Made by a program: the position numbers and the translations under genes
From: JBDRRP01 sp964446485
GTDB lineage: Bacteria; Desulfobacterota; Desulfobacteria; Desulfobacterales; JBDRRP01
Length of the DNA stretch: 64,000 bases
Assembly: GCA_964446485.1 (NCBI GenBank)
Contig: CAYUOU010000006.1
Coordinates: 1-64,000, forward strand
Direction of reading: 5' to 3'
Notes under the pieces: generated by a model
What the model saw: the letters and a program-made list of their open reading frames with translations, nothing else
Databases searched by the model: none
Told to the model about the DNA's origin: nothing
Shown here: piece after piece, positions 8,847 through 17,228 of the stretch
Position numbering within the stretch: the stretch's first letter is position 1
How the letters are laid out: every line of letters starts with the position of its first letter

Positions 8847-9725
8847 CTACTTGCCGATGTCTCGGTGGGTGATGTCGACGGTCTTTCCAGGTATCCGGAG
8901 ATGCTGTAAAATGGCTTCTGCGATGGCCACCGATCGGTGACGCCCCCCTGTGCACCCGACTGCTAGGGTCAGATAAATCTTGCCCTCTTTTTCGTACAAC
9001 GGGATCAAATAGTCAAGCAGTGCGATGTACCTTTCCAGAAACCCCTGGGTTTCCGATTGGCCAAAAATATACTTCGAGACGGTCTCGTCAAGTCCGGTGA
9101 GGGGACGCAGTTCGGGGTCGAAGTAGGGGTTGGGCAGGAATCTGACGTCCACGATGAGGTCGGCATCCTTGGGAATGCCGTGTTTGAACCCAAAGGAGCG
9201 CAGGTGGATCCGCAGGGGGATGAAGTTGGGTGCATCCCGGATGATGTCCCGGATGATGGCCTTGAGGCGGTGGACGTTGCAGTGGGATGTGTTGACGGTT
9301 TCGTCGGCGGCGTCTCTGAGTGCGACAAGCTGCCTTCTTTCCTCCCGGATTGACGCTTCCAGGGGTGCTCCGGGTGTGCTCTCGCTTATGGGATGCTGGC
9401 GCCGGGTTTCACTGAAGCGCTGAATGAGTATCTCATCATCGGCTTCCAGGAACAAAATGCTGAACTTATAGCCCTTGGTCCTTAATCCGTCGAACACCCT
9501 TTGGTAGGTACTGGTGAACTGCTTCTCCCGGATATCCATCACGAACGCCAGACCGGTGATCTCGGGTGCGTCGGCCATGGGAAGCTGCAAAAACTTGGGG
9601 AGCAGTGCCACTGGCATATTGTCCACGCAGTAGTAACCGGCGTCCTCAAATGAACGCAGGGCCGTGCTTTTCCCGGAGCCGGAAAGGCCGGTAACAATGA
9701 ATATTTTCTTGTCTTTTGCGCGCAC
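8847..9725 (-). CDS. rapZ: RNase adapter / nucleotide-binding protein RapZ
   Basis: RapZ is a P-loop protein; in enterobacteria it guides RNase E to the GlmZ sRNA and thereby tunes GlmS and amino-sugar supply. Visible are Walker A TGLSGSGKST near the N terminus, YYCVDNMPVALLPKF, a Walker B-like FLEADDEILIQRFSETRR, and the conserved CTGGRHRSVAIAE near the C terminus. The 292-aa length is typical. The start is a GTG at 9725 with AAAAAGG 7 nt upstream. Its position behind rpoN, hpf and ptsN is the classical arrangement. Whether it acts on an sRNA in this organism is unknown. Confidence 0.96.
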   Translation of the reverse strand: MRAKDKKIFIVTGLSGSGKSTALRSFEDAGYYCVDNMPVALLPKFLQLPMADAPEITGLAFVMDIREKQFTSTYQRVFDGLRTKGYKFSILFLEADDEILIQRFSETRRQHPISESTPGAPLEASIREERRQLVALRDAADETVNTSHCNVHRLKAIIRDIIRDAPNFIPLRIHLRSFGFKHGIPKDADLIVDVRFLPNPYFDPELRPLTGLDETVSKYIFGQSETQGFLERYIALLDYLIPLYEKEGKIYLTLAVGCTGGRHRSVAIAEAILQHLRIPGKTVDITHRDIGK

Positions 9726-9822
9726 TGGGCAACCTTTTTCAGGAATCCCTATTCGGGAAGGGGCACGATTGTTCGAATACTGAGAGTTCGTTGGTTGCGA
9801 AAAGACGCTTTGGCGCCGGTGC

Positions 9823-10281
9823 CTAGAAGTCTTCGTCTTCTTCCGCGATGACGGCGTAGATCTCGTCCACGCCGTCGGCGGCCATCAGCTTGGCCTTGAA
9901 TGGCTCGTTTTTCAGGATCCTGGAGATGCGTGCCAACACTTTGAGGTGCAGACCGGTGGAGTTTTCCGGCGTGACGAGCAGAAAGAAGATGTGTGTCGGT
10001 TTGCCGTCAATGGAGTCGAAAGCCACGCCACGCCGGCTGAGACCGAATCCAAGGACCAGTGATTCGATATGCTTTAGTTTGCCGTGAGGGATGCCGATGC
10101 CGCCGCCGATGCCGGTGCTGCCGAGCCGCTCTCGCTCGAGAAGCACACGCACTAGTTCTTCGGAGGAAACGCCGGCCAACTGCGCGACCGGTTCGCTCAA
10201 TTCTCCGAGGACGCCCTTTTTGTCCGCCGAAGCGATCTCGGGAAGAATACTTTCCTTGTGTAGTACATCTCGAATTTTCAT
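9823..10281 (-). CDS. ptsN: Nitrogen-regulatory PTS EIIA(Ntr)
   Basis: PtsN is the terminal phospho-acceptor of the nitrogen PTS and regulates partners by protein contact. The protein is about 152 aa from MKIRDVLHKES, with the phosphorylation-site motif GIGGGIGIPHGKLKHI and the FFLLVTPENSTGLHLKVLARISR helix region. I prefer the start at 10281: the longer frame from 10371 adds 30 residues unlike the family and overlaps the end of hpf. No strong Shine-Dalgarno is visible, which may mean coupling to hpf translation. Confidence 0.93.
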   Translation of the reverse strand: MKIRDVLHKESILPEIASADKKGVLGELSEPVAQLAGVSSEELVRVLLERERLGSTGIGGGIGIPHGKLKHIESLVLGFGLSRRGVAFDSIDGKPTHIFFLLVTPENSTGLHLKVLARISRILKNEPFKAKLMAADGVDEIYAVIAEEDEDF

Positions 10282-10315
10282 GGCTTTATGTATTGACCGG
10301 AAGTGGCGCGCCGAG

Positions 10316-10840
10316 TCAACCCCGTGGCTGGATGAGGCCGAAATCGCCGTCGGACCGGCGGTAGAGGACATTCACGCGGCCGGTGCGTGCGTTGGCGAAC
10401 ACCAGAAACGAATCATCGATAAGGTCCATCTGGAGAACGGCCTCTTCAATATCCATCGGTTTGTATTCGATATGCTCCACGTGTACGTTAGGCGGGGCGT
10501 TTCGATCAACCGGCGTTGATGAACCACTGGAACGTGTCCGGGAGCCAGCGGTGCGGCGGCTGCGTTGTTTTTCTTTGTTTTTTTTGATCTGCTTTTCAAG
10601 CTTGTCAAGCACCATGTCGATGGCTGAATACATGTCACCGGTTTCTTCCCTGCCGTTGATGGCCATGCGGTCGCCCACGATGGTGATCTCCGCCTGATGG
10701 CGATGCTTTTCCACAGAAAGTACGACGCTGGCCTCGGCCGGGTTGTGAAGGTACCGATCGAACTTGTTGATTTTGTCAGAGACGTAGGATTTCAATGGTT
10801 CGGAAGCGTCTATGTGCTTAAAGGTTACCGAAATCTGCAT
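10316..10840 (-). CDS. hpf: Ribosome hibernation promoting factor, long form
   Basis: The N-terminal domain (about 1-100) binds the 30S decoding centre and stalls ribosomes in stationary phase. It shows MQISVTFKHIDASEPLKSYV and the basic stretch KQIKKNKEKQRSRR. A linker rich in Ser/Thr/Arg leads to the C-terminal dimerisation domain VEHIEYKPMDIEEAVLQMDL...FLVFANARTGRVNVLYRRSDGDFGLIQ, which defines the long form that makes 100S dimers without RMF. The length, 174 aa, fits. It follows rpoN by 11 bp. Confidence 0.96.
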   Translation of the reverse strand: MQISVTFKHIDASEPLKSYVSDKINKFDRYLHNPAEASVVLSVEKHRHQAEITIVGDRMAINGREETGDMYSAIDMVLDKLEKQIKKNKEKQRSRRTAGSRTRSSGSSTPVDRNAPPNVHVEHIEYKPMDIEEAVLQMDLIDDSFLVFANARTGRVNVLYRRSDGDFGLIQPRG

Positions 10841-10851
10841 GGAAAGGTTCC

Positions 10852-12285
10852 TTAGATCTGCTTGCGTTTATTTGAGGGAAGTATTTTCATGATTTCACGA
10901 TACTTGGCAACAGTGCGTCGGGCGATATCGACGTTGTCGTTTTTTAGAAGCTGTGAGATTTTTTCATCGCTGTATGGCTTCAGAGGGTTTTCGGCGGCGA
11001 TGAGTTTTTTGATCTTGTTCATGACGCTCGCCGAGGCGATGGCATCACCGTGGACCCGCTGGATGGAGCTGTTGAAAAAATACTTCAGCTCGAAAATGCC
11101 TTGCGGCGTATGGGCGTATTTATTGGTGGTCACGCGGCTGATGGTGGATTCGTGCATGCCGATATCTTCTGCGACATCTCTGAGCACCATCGGCTTGAGG
11201 TATGCGATACCGCCATCGAAGAAGTCGCGCTGGTATTTCAATATGCTTTCCATGACCCGGTAAATGGTTTTCTGGCGCTGATGGATGCTGCGGATGAGCC
11301 AGGCGGCTGAGCGCATTTTCTCTTGAACGTAATCCCGCGCTTCGCCGGTAATGGATTCGCCTCGACGGATGGCGTTTCGGTAGTAGGAATTGACCCGCAG
11401 CTTGGGCATGCCATCGTCGTTGATCATGATGACGAATTCGTCGCCGAGTTTGTAAACGTAGATGTCCGGAGTGATGTATTGGGGCTCTTCAGTACTGTAG
11501 GCACGCCCTGGTCGAGGCTCCAGTGCCTGGATGACGCGAACGGCGGCGCGTACGTCGTCCATGGTGATTTTGAGCCCGCGGCAGATCGCCTTGTAGTTTT
11601 TGTTTTCCAGATTGCCCAGATGATCGTCGATGATCTTTGTGACGGTTGAATCACCGAGTTTCAGGTAGCGCGCTTGGATCTGCAGACATTCCTTGAGATC
11701 ACGGGCGCACACCCCGGTGGGATCGAAGGTCTGCATGAGAAAGAGCACGTCTTCAACACTATCTACCGTGGTTCCACCCGCCAGGGCGAGATCCTCCACA
11801 CCCATCACCAAGTAGCCGTCCCGATTGAGGTTGCCGGCAATCAGACTGCCGATGCGTTCTTCTTCCGAAGAAGGCCGGCTCATTAAAAGCTGCCAGAGGA
11901 GGTGATCTTGAAGGTTTTCTTTCCGGGCCAGGAAGGGCTCGAACCCCGGCGATTCCCGCTTTTCCGTCTCGTAGACAACGCGCCCCGGCGAACTGTACTC
12001 ATCCAGGTAATTGCTCCAGTCGATTTCGTTGGGGATTTTCTCCTCGATGGTGATTTCGCGCATCTGGTCGATTTCGACTGAGGCGGGTTCGGCCATCTCC
12101 TTCGAGCCGTCGTCGAGGGTAGACTCCGGACCCTCTTCCAGGGCCGGGTTTTCCTGCAGCTCCTGGGTGATGGTGTCCATCAGTTCGAGCCGCGACAATT
12201 GCAACAGCTTGATCGCCATTTGCAGTTGCGGCGTCATGATCAGCTGCTGTGTCAGTTTCAGTTGTTGTCGGAGCTCAAGTGCCAT
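10852..12285 (-). CDS. rpoN: RNA polymerase sigma-54 factor
   Basis: Sigma-54 directs RNA polymerase to -24/-12 promoters and needs an AAA+ activator. The 477-aa protein has the glutamine/leucine-rich region I (LRQQLKLTQQLIMTPQLQMAIKLLQLSRLEL), an acidic region II, the core-binding region III, a helix-turn-helix, and the RpoN box ARRTVAKYRE near the C terminus. It starts one base after the lptB stop, so translation is probably coupled. No complete -24/-12 site caught my eye in the intergenic regions, but I did not search exhaustively. Confidence 0.98.
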   Translation of the reverse strand: MALELRQQLKLTQQLIMTPQLQMAIKLLQLSRLELMDTITQELQENPALEEGPESTLDDGSKEMAEPASVEIDQMREITIEEKIPNEIDWSNYLDEYSSPGRVVYETEKRESPGFEPFLARKENLQDHLLWQLLMSRPSSEEERIGSLIAGNLNRDGYLVMGVEDLALAGGTTVDSVEDVLFLMQTFDPTGVCARDLKECLQIQARYLKLGDSTVTKIIDDHLGNLENKNYKAICRGLKITMDDVRAAVRVIQALEPRPGRAYSTEEPQYITPDIYVYKLGDEFVIMINDDGMPKLRVNSYYRNAIRRGESITGEARDYVQEKMRSAAWLIRSIHQRQKTIYRVMESILKYQRDFFDGGIAYLKPMVLRDVAEDIGMHESTISRVTTNKYAHTPQGIFELKYFFNSSIQRVHGDAIASASVMNKIKKLIAAENPLKPYSDEKISQLLKNDNVDIARRTVAKYREIMKILPSNKRKQI

Positions 12286-12286
12286 G

Positions 12287-13009
12287 TCAGAGTCTGAATT
12301 CCTCTCCCAGATAAAACTCCCGCGCGATCTTGCTGTTGGCGATCACTTCCGGAGTGCCCGATTCGATGATGACGCCGTCGTTGAGAATGTACGCTGTGTC
12401 GCAGACGCCCAGTGTTTCACGGACGTTGTGGTCCGAGATCAGGATGCCGATGCCCCGTTCCTTCAGGTGCCCGATGATCTTCTTTATATCAATCACGGCC
12501 AGTGGATCAACACCCGCAAAGGGTTCGTCCAGCAGAATGAACGTTGGGTTCGTCGCCAGCGCGCGGCTGATCTCCAGTCGGCGCTTTTCTCCCCCGGATA
12601 GCACGCTGGCCCGGCTGTCGGCCAGGTGCCGGATGCCAAGCTCATCGAGGAGCGCGTCGGCCTTGGCGTGCAGGCCCGCCGGTGGCTTGGGCAGTGTCTC
12701 CAGAATGGCCAGCACGTTCTGGTGAACCGTTAGCTTCCGAAAAATGGACGTTTCCTGGGGAAGGTAACCCAGACCCCGCCGGGCCCGGATATACATGGGC
12801 TCTTGGGTTACCTCCTGGTCGTCCAGAATCACGCGCCCACCGTCGGGTCGGATCATGCCGACGGTCATGTAGAAGGTGGTGGTTTTTCCGGCGCCGTTGG
12901 GACCCAACAGCCCCACCACTTCCCCTCGACCGATGGCCAGGCTCACCGATCGGACGACCTCCCGTCCGCCGTAGACCTTCACCAGCCTTTCCAGCGCCAA
13001 GGTGGTCAT
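12287..13009 (-). CDS. lptB: LPS export ABC transporter ATPase LptB
   Basis: LptB powers extraction of lipopolysaccharide from the inner membrane together with LptFG. The 240-aa protein has Walker A GLLGPNGAGKTTTFY, Q-loop LPQETSIFRKL, signature VLSGGEKRRLEISRAL, Walker B FILLDEPFAGVDP and the H-loop ISDHNVRETL. Its start overlaps the lptA stop by 4 bp (ATGA). The lptFG genes are not in the window. Confidence 0.98.
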   Translation of the reverse strand: MTTLALERLVKVYGGREVVRSVSLAIGRGEVVGLLGPNGAGKTTTFYMTVGMIRPDGGRVILDDQEVTQEPMYIRARRGLGYLPQETSIFRKLTVHQNVLAILETLPKPPAGLHAKADALLDELGIRHLADSRASVLSGGEKRRLEISRALATNPTFILLDEPFAGVDPLAVIDIKKIIGHLKERGIGILISDHNVRETLGVCDTAYILNDGVIIESGTPEVIANSKIAREFYLGEEFRL

Positions 13010-13605
13010 GGCGAGGGCTGCGCCATCGTGTCGGACGGTGCTGCCGGTGGCAGGAGCCCGCCGCCGTCGGCTTGCCCAGGGAAAATTACCGCTTCCACGC
13101 GTCGGTTGCCGCCGCCTTCCACTGTAATGTTGTCCCTTGCCCGATCCATTGTGATTCGACTGCCGGTGATGGAGTTTTGACCGCTGGTGACGCGGGTTCC
13201 TTCGCCGATCAGTTCCAAAACGCCGGACGACTTATTGTAGATCGCCTTGGGGGTCTCCGCAACCTTGTCGTCAAACCGTATGGTAACGTTGCCATCGCTG
13301 ACAATGCGTCGTATGGCGGCTTGCGTATCGGGTTTCGCAGTCGGATCAGCGGTGTCGGCCTCGTAGTAAACCGTGATCCGATCGGCGGTGATACGTGTCG
13401 CGCCTTGCACCGCTGAAACATTGCCGCTGAACACCGCGCTCTGGGCGGTGTTGTCGAAGACCAGGCGATCGGCGCTGATCTCGATGCGCTCACCGCCGGC
13501 GGGGCTCGATTGTGTCTCCTGCGAAGCGGCATTCCCCGAGATCAGGGCCACCAGCAGAATGACCCACGTCTGGATGAAGCCGCGACGCAAGCCCTTCAAG
13601 CGCAT
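13006..13605 (-). CDS. lptA: LPS transport periplasmic protein LptA
   Basis: LptA forms the periplasmic bridge that carries LPS from the inner to the outer membrane. From ATG 13605 the protein is 199 aa, with a signal peptide (MRLKGLRRGFIQTWVILLVALISGNAASQ) and an OstA/LptA beta-jellyroll region (RIEISADRLVFDNTAQSAVFSGNVSAVQGATRITADRITVYY). A TTG 18 nt further upstream is possible but adds residues before the basic n-region. The C-terminal tail is Pro/Gly/Ala-rich. It lies between lptC and lptB with tight spacing. Confidence 0.92.
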   Translation of the reverse strand: MRLKGLRRGFIQTWVILLVALISGNAASQETQSSPAGGERIEISADRLVFDNTAQSAVFSGNVSAVQGATRITADRITVYYEADTADPTAKPDTQAAIRRIVSDGNVTIRFDDKVAETPKAIYNKSSGVLELIGEGTRVTSGQNSITGSRITMDRARDNITVEGGGNRRVEAVIFPGQADGGGLLPPAAPSDTMAQPSP

Positions 13606-13609
13606 TGTT

Positions 13610-14185
13610 TCAGGTAAGATCAAGGGCCAACCATCCCTTCACGTCGCCGTCGAACACTATGGTGCCGGCCTCAAGGTCGACCCGCATGGAGCGCGCCGTC
13701 AGTTCCGCCCATCGACCGTCGATGACCACCGGGCGGTCGCTCTCCAGCACCCGGTCGGTGTGGAAATAGCGCAGCGCTTCGGTTGCCAGCCGATAGTCCG
13801 GGTTGCTTACCACAACGGTGCCGCTCATCGCAATGTCGTTGCTGGGAAGTTCCAGCACACCCTGTTCCGCGGAAAGCGTGACCGCCTGGCCCCTTTTCGG
13901 GTAGAACACCACCGTCGGCCGTGTGAGGATCAATTGCCGTTTGCCCTCGGTGATCCTGGCTTTCTCAGCCTTCAGATGCCATTGCGTGCGGCCCTCGCTG
14001 GTGGCGGTGTGCTCAATGTTGTCCAGGGCGATCTCGGTGTTTTCGGGGATCGCCGTGAGCAGCCGTTCCGGGGCCTCGGAGACCGTTCGCACAAAATAGA
14101 AAATGCCTCCCACGCCAGCCACGGCTGCAATGCTCACCGCCGCCAGTACCCATTTGATGACTTTGGTGCGTCGTAGGTGCCCCAT
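13610..14185 (-). CDS. lptC: LPS export protein LptC
   Basis: LptC is a bitopic inner-membrane protein that receives LPS from LptBFG and hands it to LptA. The 191-aa protein has one N-terminal membrane helix (about residues 10-31, IKWVLAAVSIAAVAGVGGIFYFV) followed by a periplasmic beta-jellyroll domain of the LptC/YrbK family (WHLKAEKARITEGKRQLILTRPTVVFY). It starts 3 bp after the kdsC stop. Confidence 0.92.
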   Translation of the reverse strand: MGHLRRTKVIKWVLAAVSIAAVAGVGGIFYFVRTVSEAPERLLTAIPENTEIALDNIEHTATSEGRTQWHLKAEKARITEGKRQLILTRPTVVFYPKRGQAVTLSAEQGVLELPSNDIAMSGTVVVSNPDYRLATEALRYFHTDRVLESDRPVVIDGRWAELTARSMRVDLEAGTIVFDGDVKGWLALDLT

Positions 14186-14188
14186 GGG

Positions 14189-14713
14189 CTACTCCGCCAG
14201 GGAAGTCAACAAGTCATCCCATTTCCCCTGGGCCTTCAACACAGCCTCGGCAAATTCCCTCACGGCGCCGCCGCCGCCCGGGGCAGCCGTCACCATGTGG
14301 GCATGCCTGGCGAGGTCGACGTGGGCGTCGCCCACGGCCACGGCGCATCCAACACGGCGCATGGCGGGCAGATCCGGCAGATCGTCGCCCACAAAGGCAA
14401 TGGCCGCTGCCGGCAGACCGGTGTCCGCCATGATGGCGGCGATCACCGATGCCTTATGGCGGGCCCCTTCATGGATAATGTCGATGCCCAAGTCGCGGCA
14501 GCGGTGCCGCAGTGCGCTGGATCTGCGGCCGGTGATGATGCCCACCCGGATGCCGGCATCCAACAGGAGCCGAATGCCGTAGCCATCGCGCACATTGAAG
14601 GATTTGATCTCCTCACCCCCATCGGTGTAGACGATGCGCCCGTCGGTGAGGACGCCGTCGACGTCCAGCAGCACAAGGCGGATCGCGGTGAGTCTGTCTG
14701 ACAGTCCGGTCAT
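14189..14713 (-). CDS. kdsC: 3-deoxy-D-manno-octulosonate 8-phosphate phosphatase
   Basis: KdsC is a HAD-family phosphatase releasing Kdo from Kdo-8-phosphate in LPS core synthesis. HAD motif I is RLVLLDVDGVLTDG, followed by the DGYGIRLLLDAGI region, motif II/III GIITGRRSSAL, and motif IV FVGDDLPDLPAMRRVG. The start at 14713 (MTGLSDRL) overlaps the kdsA stop in an ATGA. The longer frame to 14821 runs through kdsA and was rejected. The protein is about 174 aa, normal for the family. Confidence 0.95.
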   Translation of the reverse strand: MTGLSDRLTAIRLVLLDVDGVLTDGRIVYTDGGEEIKSFNVRDGYGIRLLLDAGIRVGIITGRRSSALRHRCRDLGIDIIHEGARHKASVIAAIMADTGLPAAAIAFVGDDLPDLPAMRRVGCAVAVGDAHVDLARHAHMVTAAPGGGGAVREFAEAVLKAQGKWDDLLTSLAE

Positions 14714-15555
14714 GGCGCCTTCTCCGTCGACGCTGGCGCCGAGACGGCCCGGCGGATGCGCACCAATGTTTGTAAGAGGTCTTCCAGCCATGCCAGGGGC
14801 AGGGAGTTGGGGCCGTCGCACAGGGCGGTGTCAGGGGCCGGGTGGACCTCCATGAATACACCGTCGACACCGGCGGCCACCGCTGCTTTGGCCAGCAGCG
14901 GTGCATAGGACCGGTCGCCCCCCGAGTGGTCTCCGGCACCGCCGGGCAATTGGACGCTGTGGGTGGCGTCGAACACCACCGGGTGTCCCGTGGCCTGCAT
15001 GGCCGGTATGCCCCGGTAGTCAACGACCAAGTTGTTGTACCCGAAGGATGCCCCCCGTTCAGTGATCCAGATTCGTCGGCACCCGGCGCTGGCCAGTTTG
15101 CCCACCACATGGGTCATGTCCCATGGGGCCAGAAACTGCCCTTTTTTGATATTTACGGTCTTACCGGTGCGTGCCGCCGCGACCAGGAGATCGGTCTGGC
15201 GGCAGAGGAAAGCCGGGATCTGGATGACGTCCAGCACTTTCGCAGCCTTCTCCACGTCGGCCACCGAGTGGACGTCGGAGAGGATGGGTACATGGTAGGC
15301 CTCTCGCACCGAGGCAAGGATGCGCAGCCCTTCGTCGATGCCGGGTCCCCGGAAGGAACTGATGGCCGTGCGGTTGGCCTTGTCGTAGGACGCTTTGAAG
15401 ACCACGGAGAAGTTCAGCGCAGCGGCGAGTTTCGTGACGACCTCGGCAACCTGGTGGGGAATCGTTTCATTTTCGATGACGCACGGCCCTGCGATGACGA
15501 GCAGTGGGGCCCCTGGACCGGTCGGGATGTCCGTCGCGTCAATGACCGATGTCAT
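14710..15555 (-). CDS. kdsA: 3-deoxy-8-phosphooctulonate synthase
   Basis: KdsA condenses phosphoenolpyruvate with arabinose 5-phosphate to Kdo-8-phosphate, the first committed step of Kdo synthesis. The 281-aa protein has the family start VIAGPCVIENE, FKASYDKANRTAISSFRGPG, PILSDVHSVADV, QIPAFLCRQTDLL, NIKKGQFLAPWDM, FDATHSVQLPGG and GVFMEVHPAPD. TAGGAGA precedes the ATG. It heads the minus-strand array through lptCAB and rpoN. The upstream 243 bp is shared with the divergent M23 peptidase gene. Confidence 0.98.
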   Translation of the reverse strand: MTSVIDATDIPTGPGAPLLVIAGPCVIENETIPHQVAEVVTKLAAALNFSVVFKASYDKANRTAISSFRGPGIDEGLRILASVREAYHVPILSDVHSVADVEKAAKVLDVIQIPAFLCRQTDLLVAAARTGKTVNIKKGQFLAPWDMTHVVGKLASAGCRRIWITERGASFGYNNLVVDYRGIPAMQATGHPVVFDATHSVQLPGGAGDHSGGDRSYAPLLAKAAVAAGVDGVFMEVHPAPDTALCDGPNSLPLAWLEDLLQTLVRIRRAVSAPASTEKAP

Positions 15556-15737
15556 ATCTGGATCTCCTAAAACAGGTTCGGCCGGTTGCCATGGAAACCG
15601 GCCGCTGGGATGGATTTTAGGGTGTGGTGTCAGTGCGGTCCGCCCTCACCACATGACTCCGTGTTGTTGCGCATGGGGCCGCAGGCAAGGCAGGTCTATC
15701 CCGGGCATGGGTAAAAGTCAAGGCGGCAAAAACGCGC

Positions 15738-15766
15738 TTGATAAGCCTGGAGCATACTGGTATATT
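15738..15766 (+). promoter_or_regulatory. Sigma-70-type promoter for the M23 peptidase gene
   Basis: TTGATA (15738-15743) and TATATT (15761-15766) are separated by exactly 17 bp, each close to consensus. They lie about 33 bp before the start codon at 15799, leaving a short leader. Confidence 0.75.
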
Positions 15767-15798
15767 CACCGTTTAATACTGAATTTTCAAGGGGTTTA

Positions 15799-17190
15799 GT
15801 GCAAATGGCGAATTCAAACGGCACTCCGAAAAAGGCCTTTCGTGCGCGGGTGTTGATCATCATTCTGGCGGTGGCACTGGTGCCGCTGCTGGTGGTGGCG
15901 GCGATGCGCTTGGAAGGGCGGCGTCCCGATCTGAATTTAGATGCGTTTTCCTCGGTCATCGGCAGTGAGCGAACCATCCGTGGTGAGGCTGCCGACCGAG
16001 ACAGCGGCATCCGGCGCATATGGATCGGCCTGATTCAAGGTGGCAAGGAAAAGGTGGTGCTTGAAAAGGACTTCCCCGGCAGCCTTGGCTGGGGGGTCGG
16101 CGACCTGCGTCAGTTCCCCATCGATGTTACCCTTCGCCCCAAAGACTTGGGATTTGTCGATGGCGAGGCTCTTTTGCGGGTGGCCGCCTGGGATCATTCC
16201 TGGCGCAGCTGGTTCAAGGGCAACCATGCCTACCTCGAAAAAACCGTGGTGATCGACACTCGGCCGCCGGAGATTTCGATTGTCACCCGGGTTCACAATG
16301 TGGCCCAGGGCGGAACCGGGCTGTTGCGCTACCGGCTCTCGGAAGACTGCCCCCGAAGCGGCGTTTCGGTGGGCGACCGGTTCTATCCCGGATACGCGAC
16401 CCGGGGCGGCGTCATGCTGGTCTATTTTGCCATCGGCCATGACCAACCGACCTCAGTGCCGCTGCTTTTGACAGCCACCGATGCCGCCGGGAACAGCGCC
16501 CGGGCGGGGTTTTCCCACCACATTCGGAAGACCCGCTTCAAAACGGACACCATCACCCTGAGCAAGCGCTTTCTCGTCGGGAAAATGCCCGATTTCTTTC
16601 CCGAGCAGCCGGCCGACGACGCTCCGGCGCTTTTAGACCAATTTCTCAAAGTGAACCGTGATATGCGGGCGGAAAACTATCTTCAGATTGCTGCAGTGAC
16701 CCGCCACAGCGCCCCGGATACTTACTGGCAGGGGGCATTCCGGCGGATGCCGGCCGCCACCCGGGCGACATTCGGTGACCGGCGGCTTTACCGGTTCAAC
16801 GGGCAGGAAGTGGACCGGCAGGTGCATTTGGGGATCGACCTGGCATCGTTGGCCCACTCGCCGATACCGGCAGCCAACGCCGGGCGCGTTGCCTTTGTCG
16901 GAGATGTCGGTATCTATGGCAAAACGGTCATCATCGATCACGGCTACGGCCTGTTCAGTCTTTACAGCCATCTGAGCGAGATCAGTATCGCAAAGGGGCA
17001 GGAGGTGATAAAAGGGACGGAGATCGGGCGAACCGGCACCACCGGCCTTGCCGGCGGAGACCATCTGCATTTTGGCATGATGGTACACGATACCTTTGTC
17101 AATCCGCTGGAATGGTGGGACGCTCAGTGGATCGCCAACAACATCACCGGCAAGCTCACACCCCCCGCCAATGAATCATCAACGCCGTAG
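15799..17190 (+). CDS. Membrane-anchored M23-family metallopeptidase (LytM domain)
   Basis: The 463-aa protein has an N-terminal membrane anchor (about residues 15-35), a long beta-rich region of unknown type (about 40-320), and a C-terminal M23/LytM domain. That domain shows the zinc motif HLGIDLA, the conserved GNxxxIDHG-like VIIDHGYGLFSLYSHLS and the catalytic HLHFG. Such enzymes cut peptidoglycan cross-links, or regulate amidases if zinc ligands are lost; here the ligands look intact. The GTG at 15799 follows AAGGGG by 5 nt; the ATG at 15805 is an alternative. It has its own promoter and is divergent from kdsA. Confidence 0.88.
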   Translation: MQMANSNGTPKKAFRARVLIIILAVALVPLLVVAAMRLEGRRPDLNLDAFSSVIGSERTIRGEAADRDSGIRRIWIGLIQGGKEKVVLEKDFPGSLGWGVGDLRQFPIDVTLRPKDLGFVDGEALLRVAAWDHSWRSWFKGNHAYLEKTVVIDTRPPEISIVTRVHNVAQGGTGLLRYRLSEDCPRSGVSVGDRFYPGYATRGGVMLVYFAIGHDQPTSVPLLLTATDAAGNSARAGFSHHIRKTRFKTDTITLSKRFLVGKMPDFFPEQPADDAPALLDQFLKVNRDMRAENYLQIAAVTRHSAPDTYWQGAFRRMPAATRATFGDRRLYRFNGQEVDRQVHLGIDLASLAHSPIPAANAGRVAFVGDVGIYGKTVIIDHGYGLFSLYSHLSEISIAKGQEVIKGTEIGRTGTTGLAGGDHLHFGMMVHDTFVNPLEWWDAQWIANNITGKLTPPANESSTP

Positions 17191-17228
17191 CCGTTGATCG
17201 CGGCTGCAGCAATTACATGGATGAAGCC

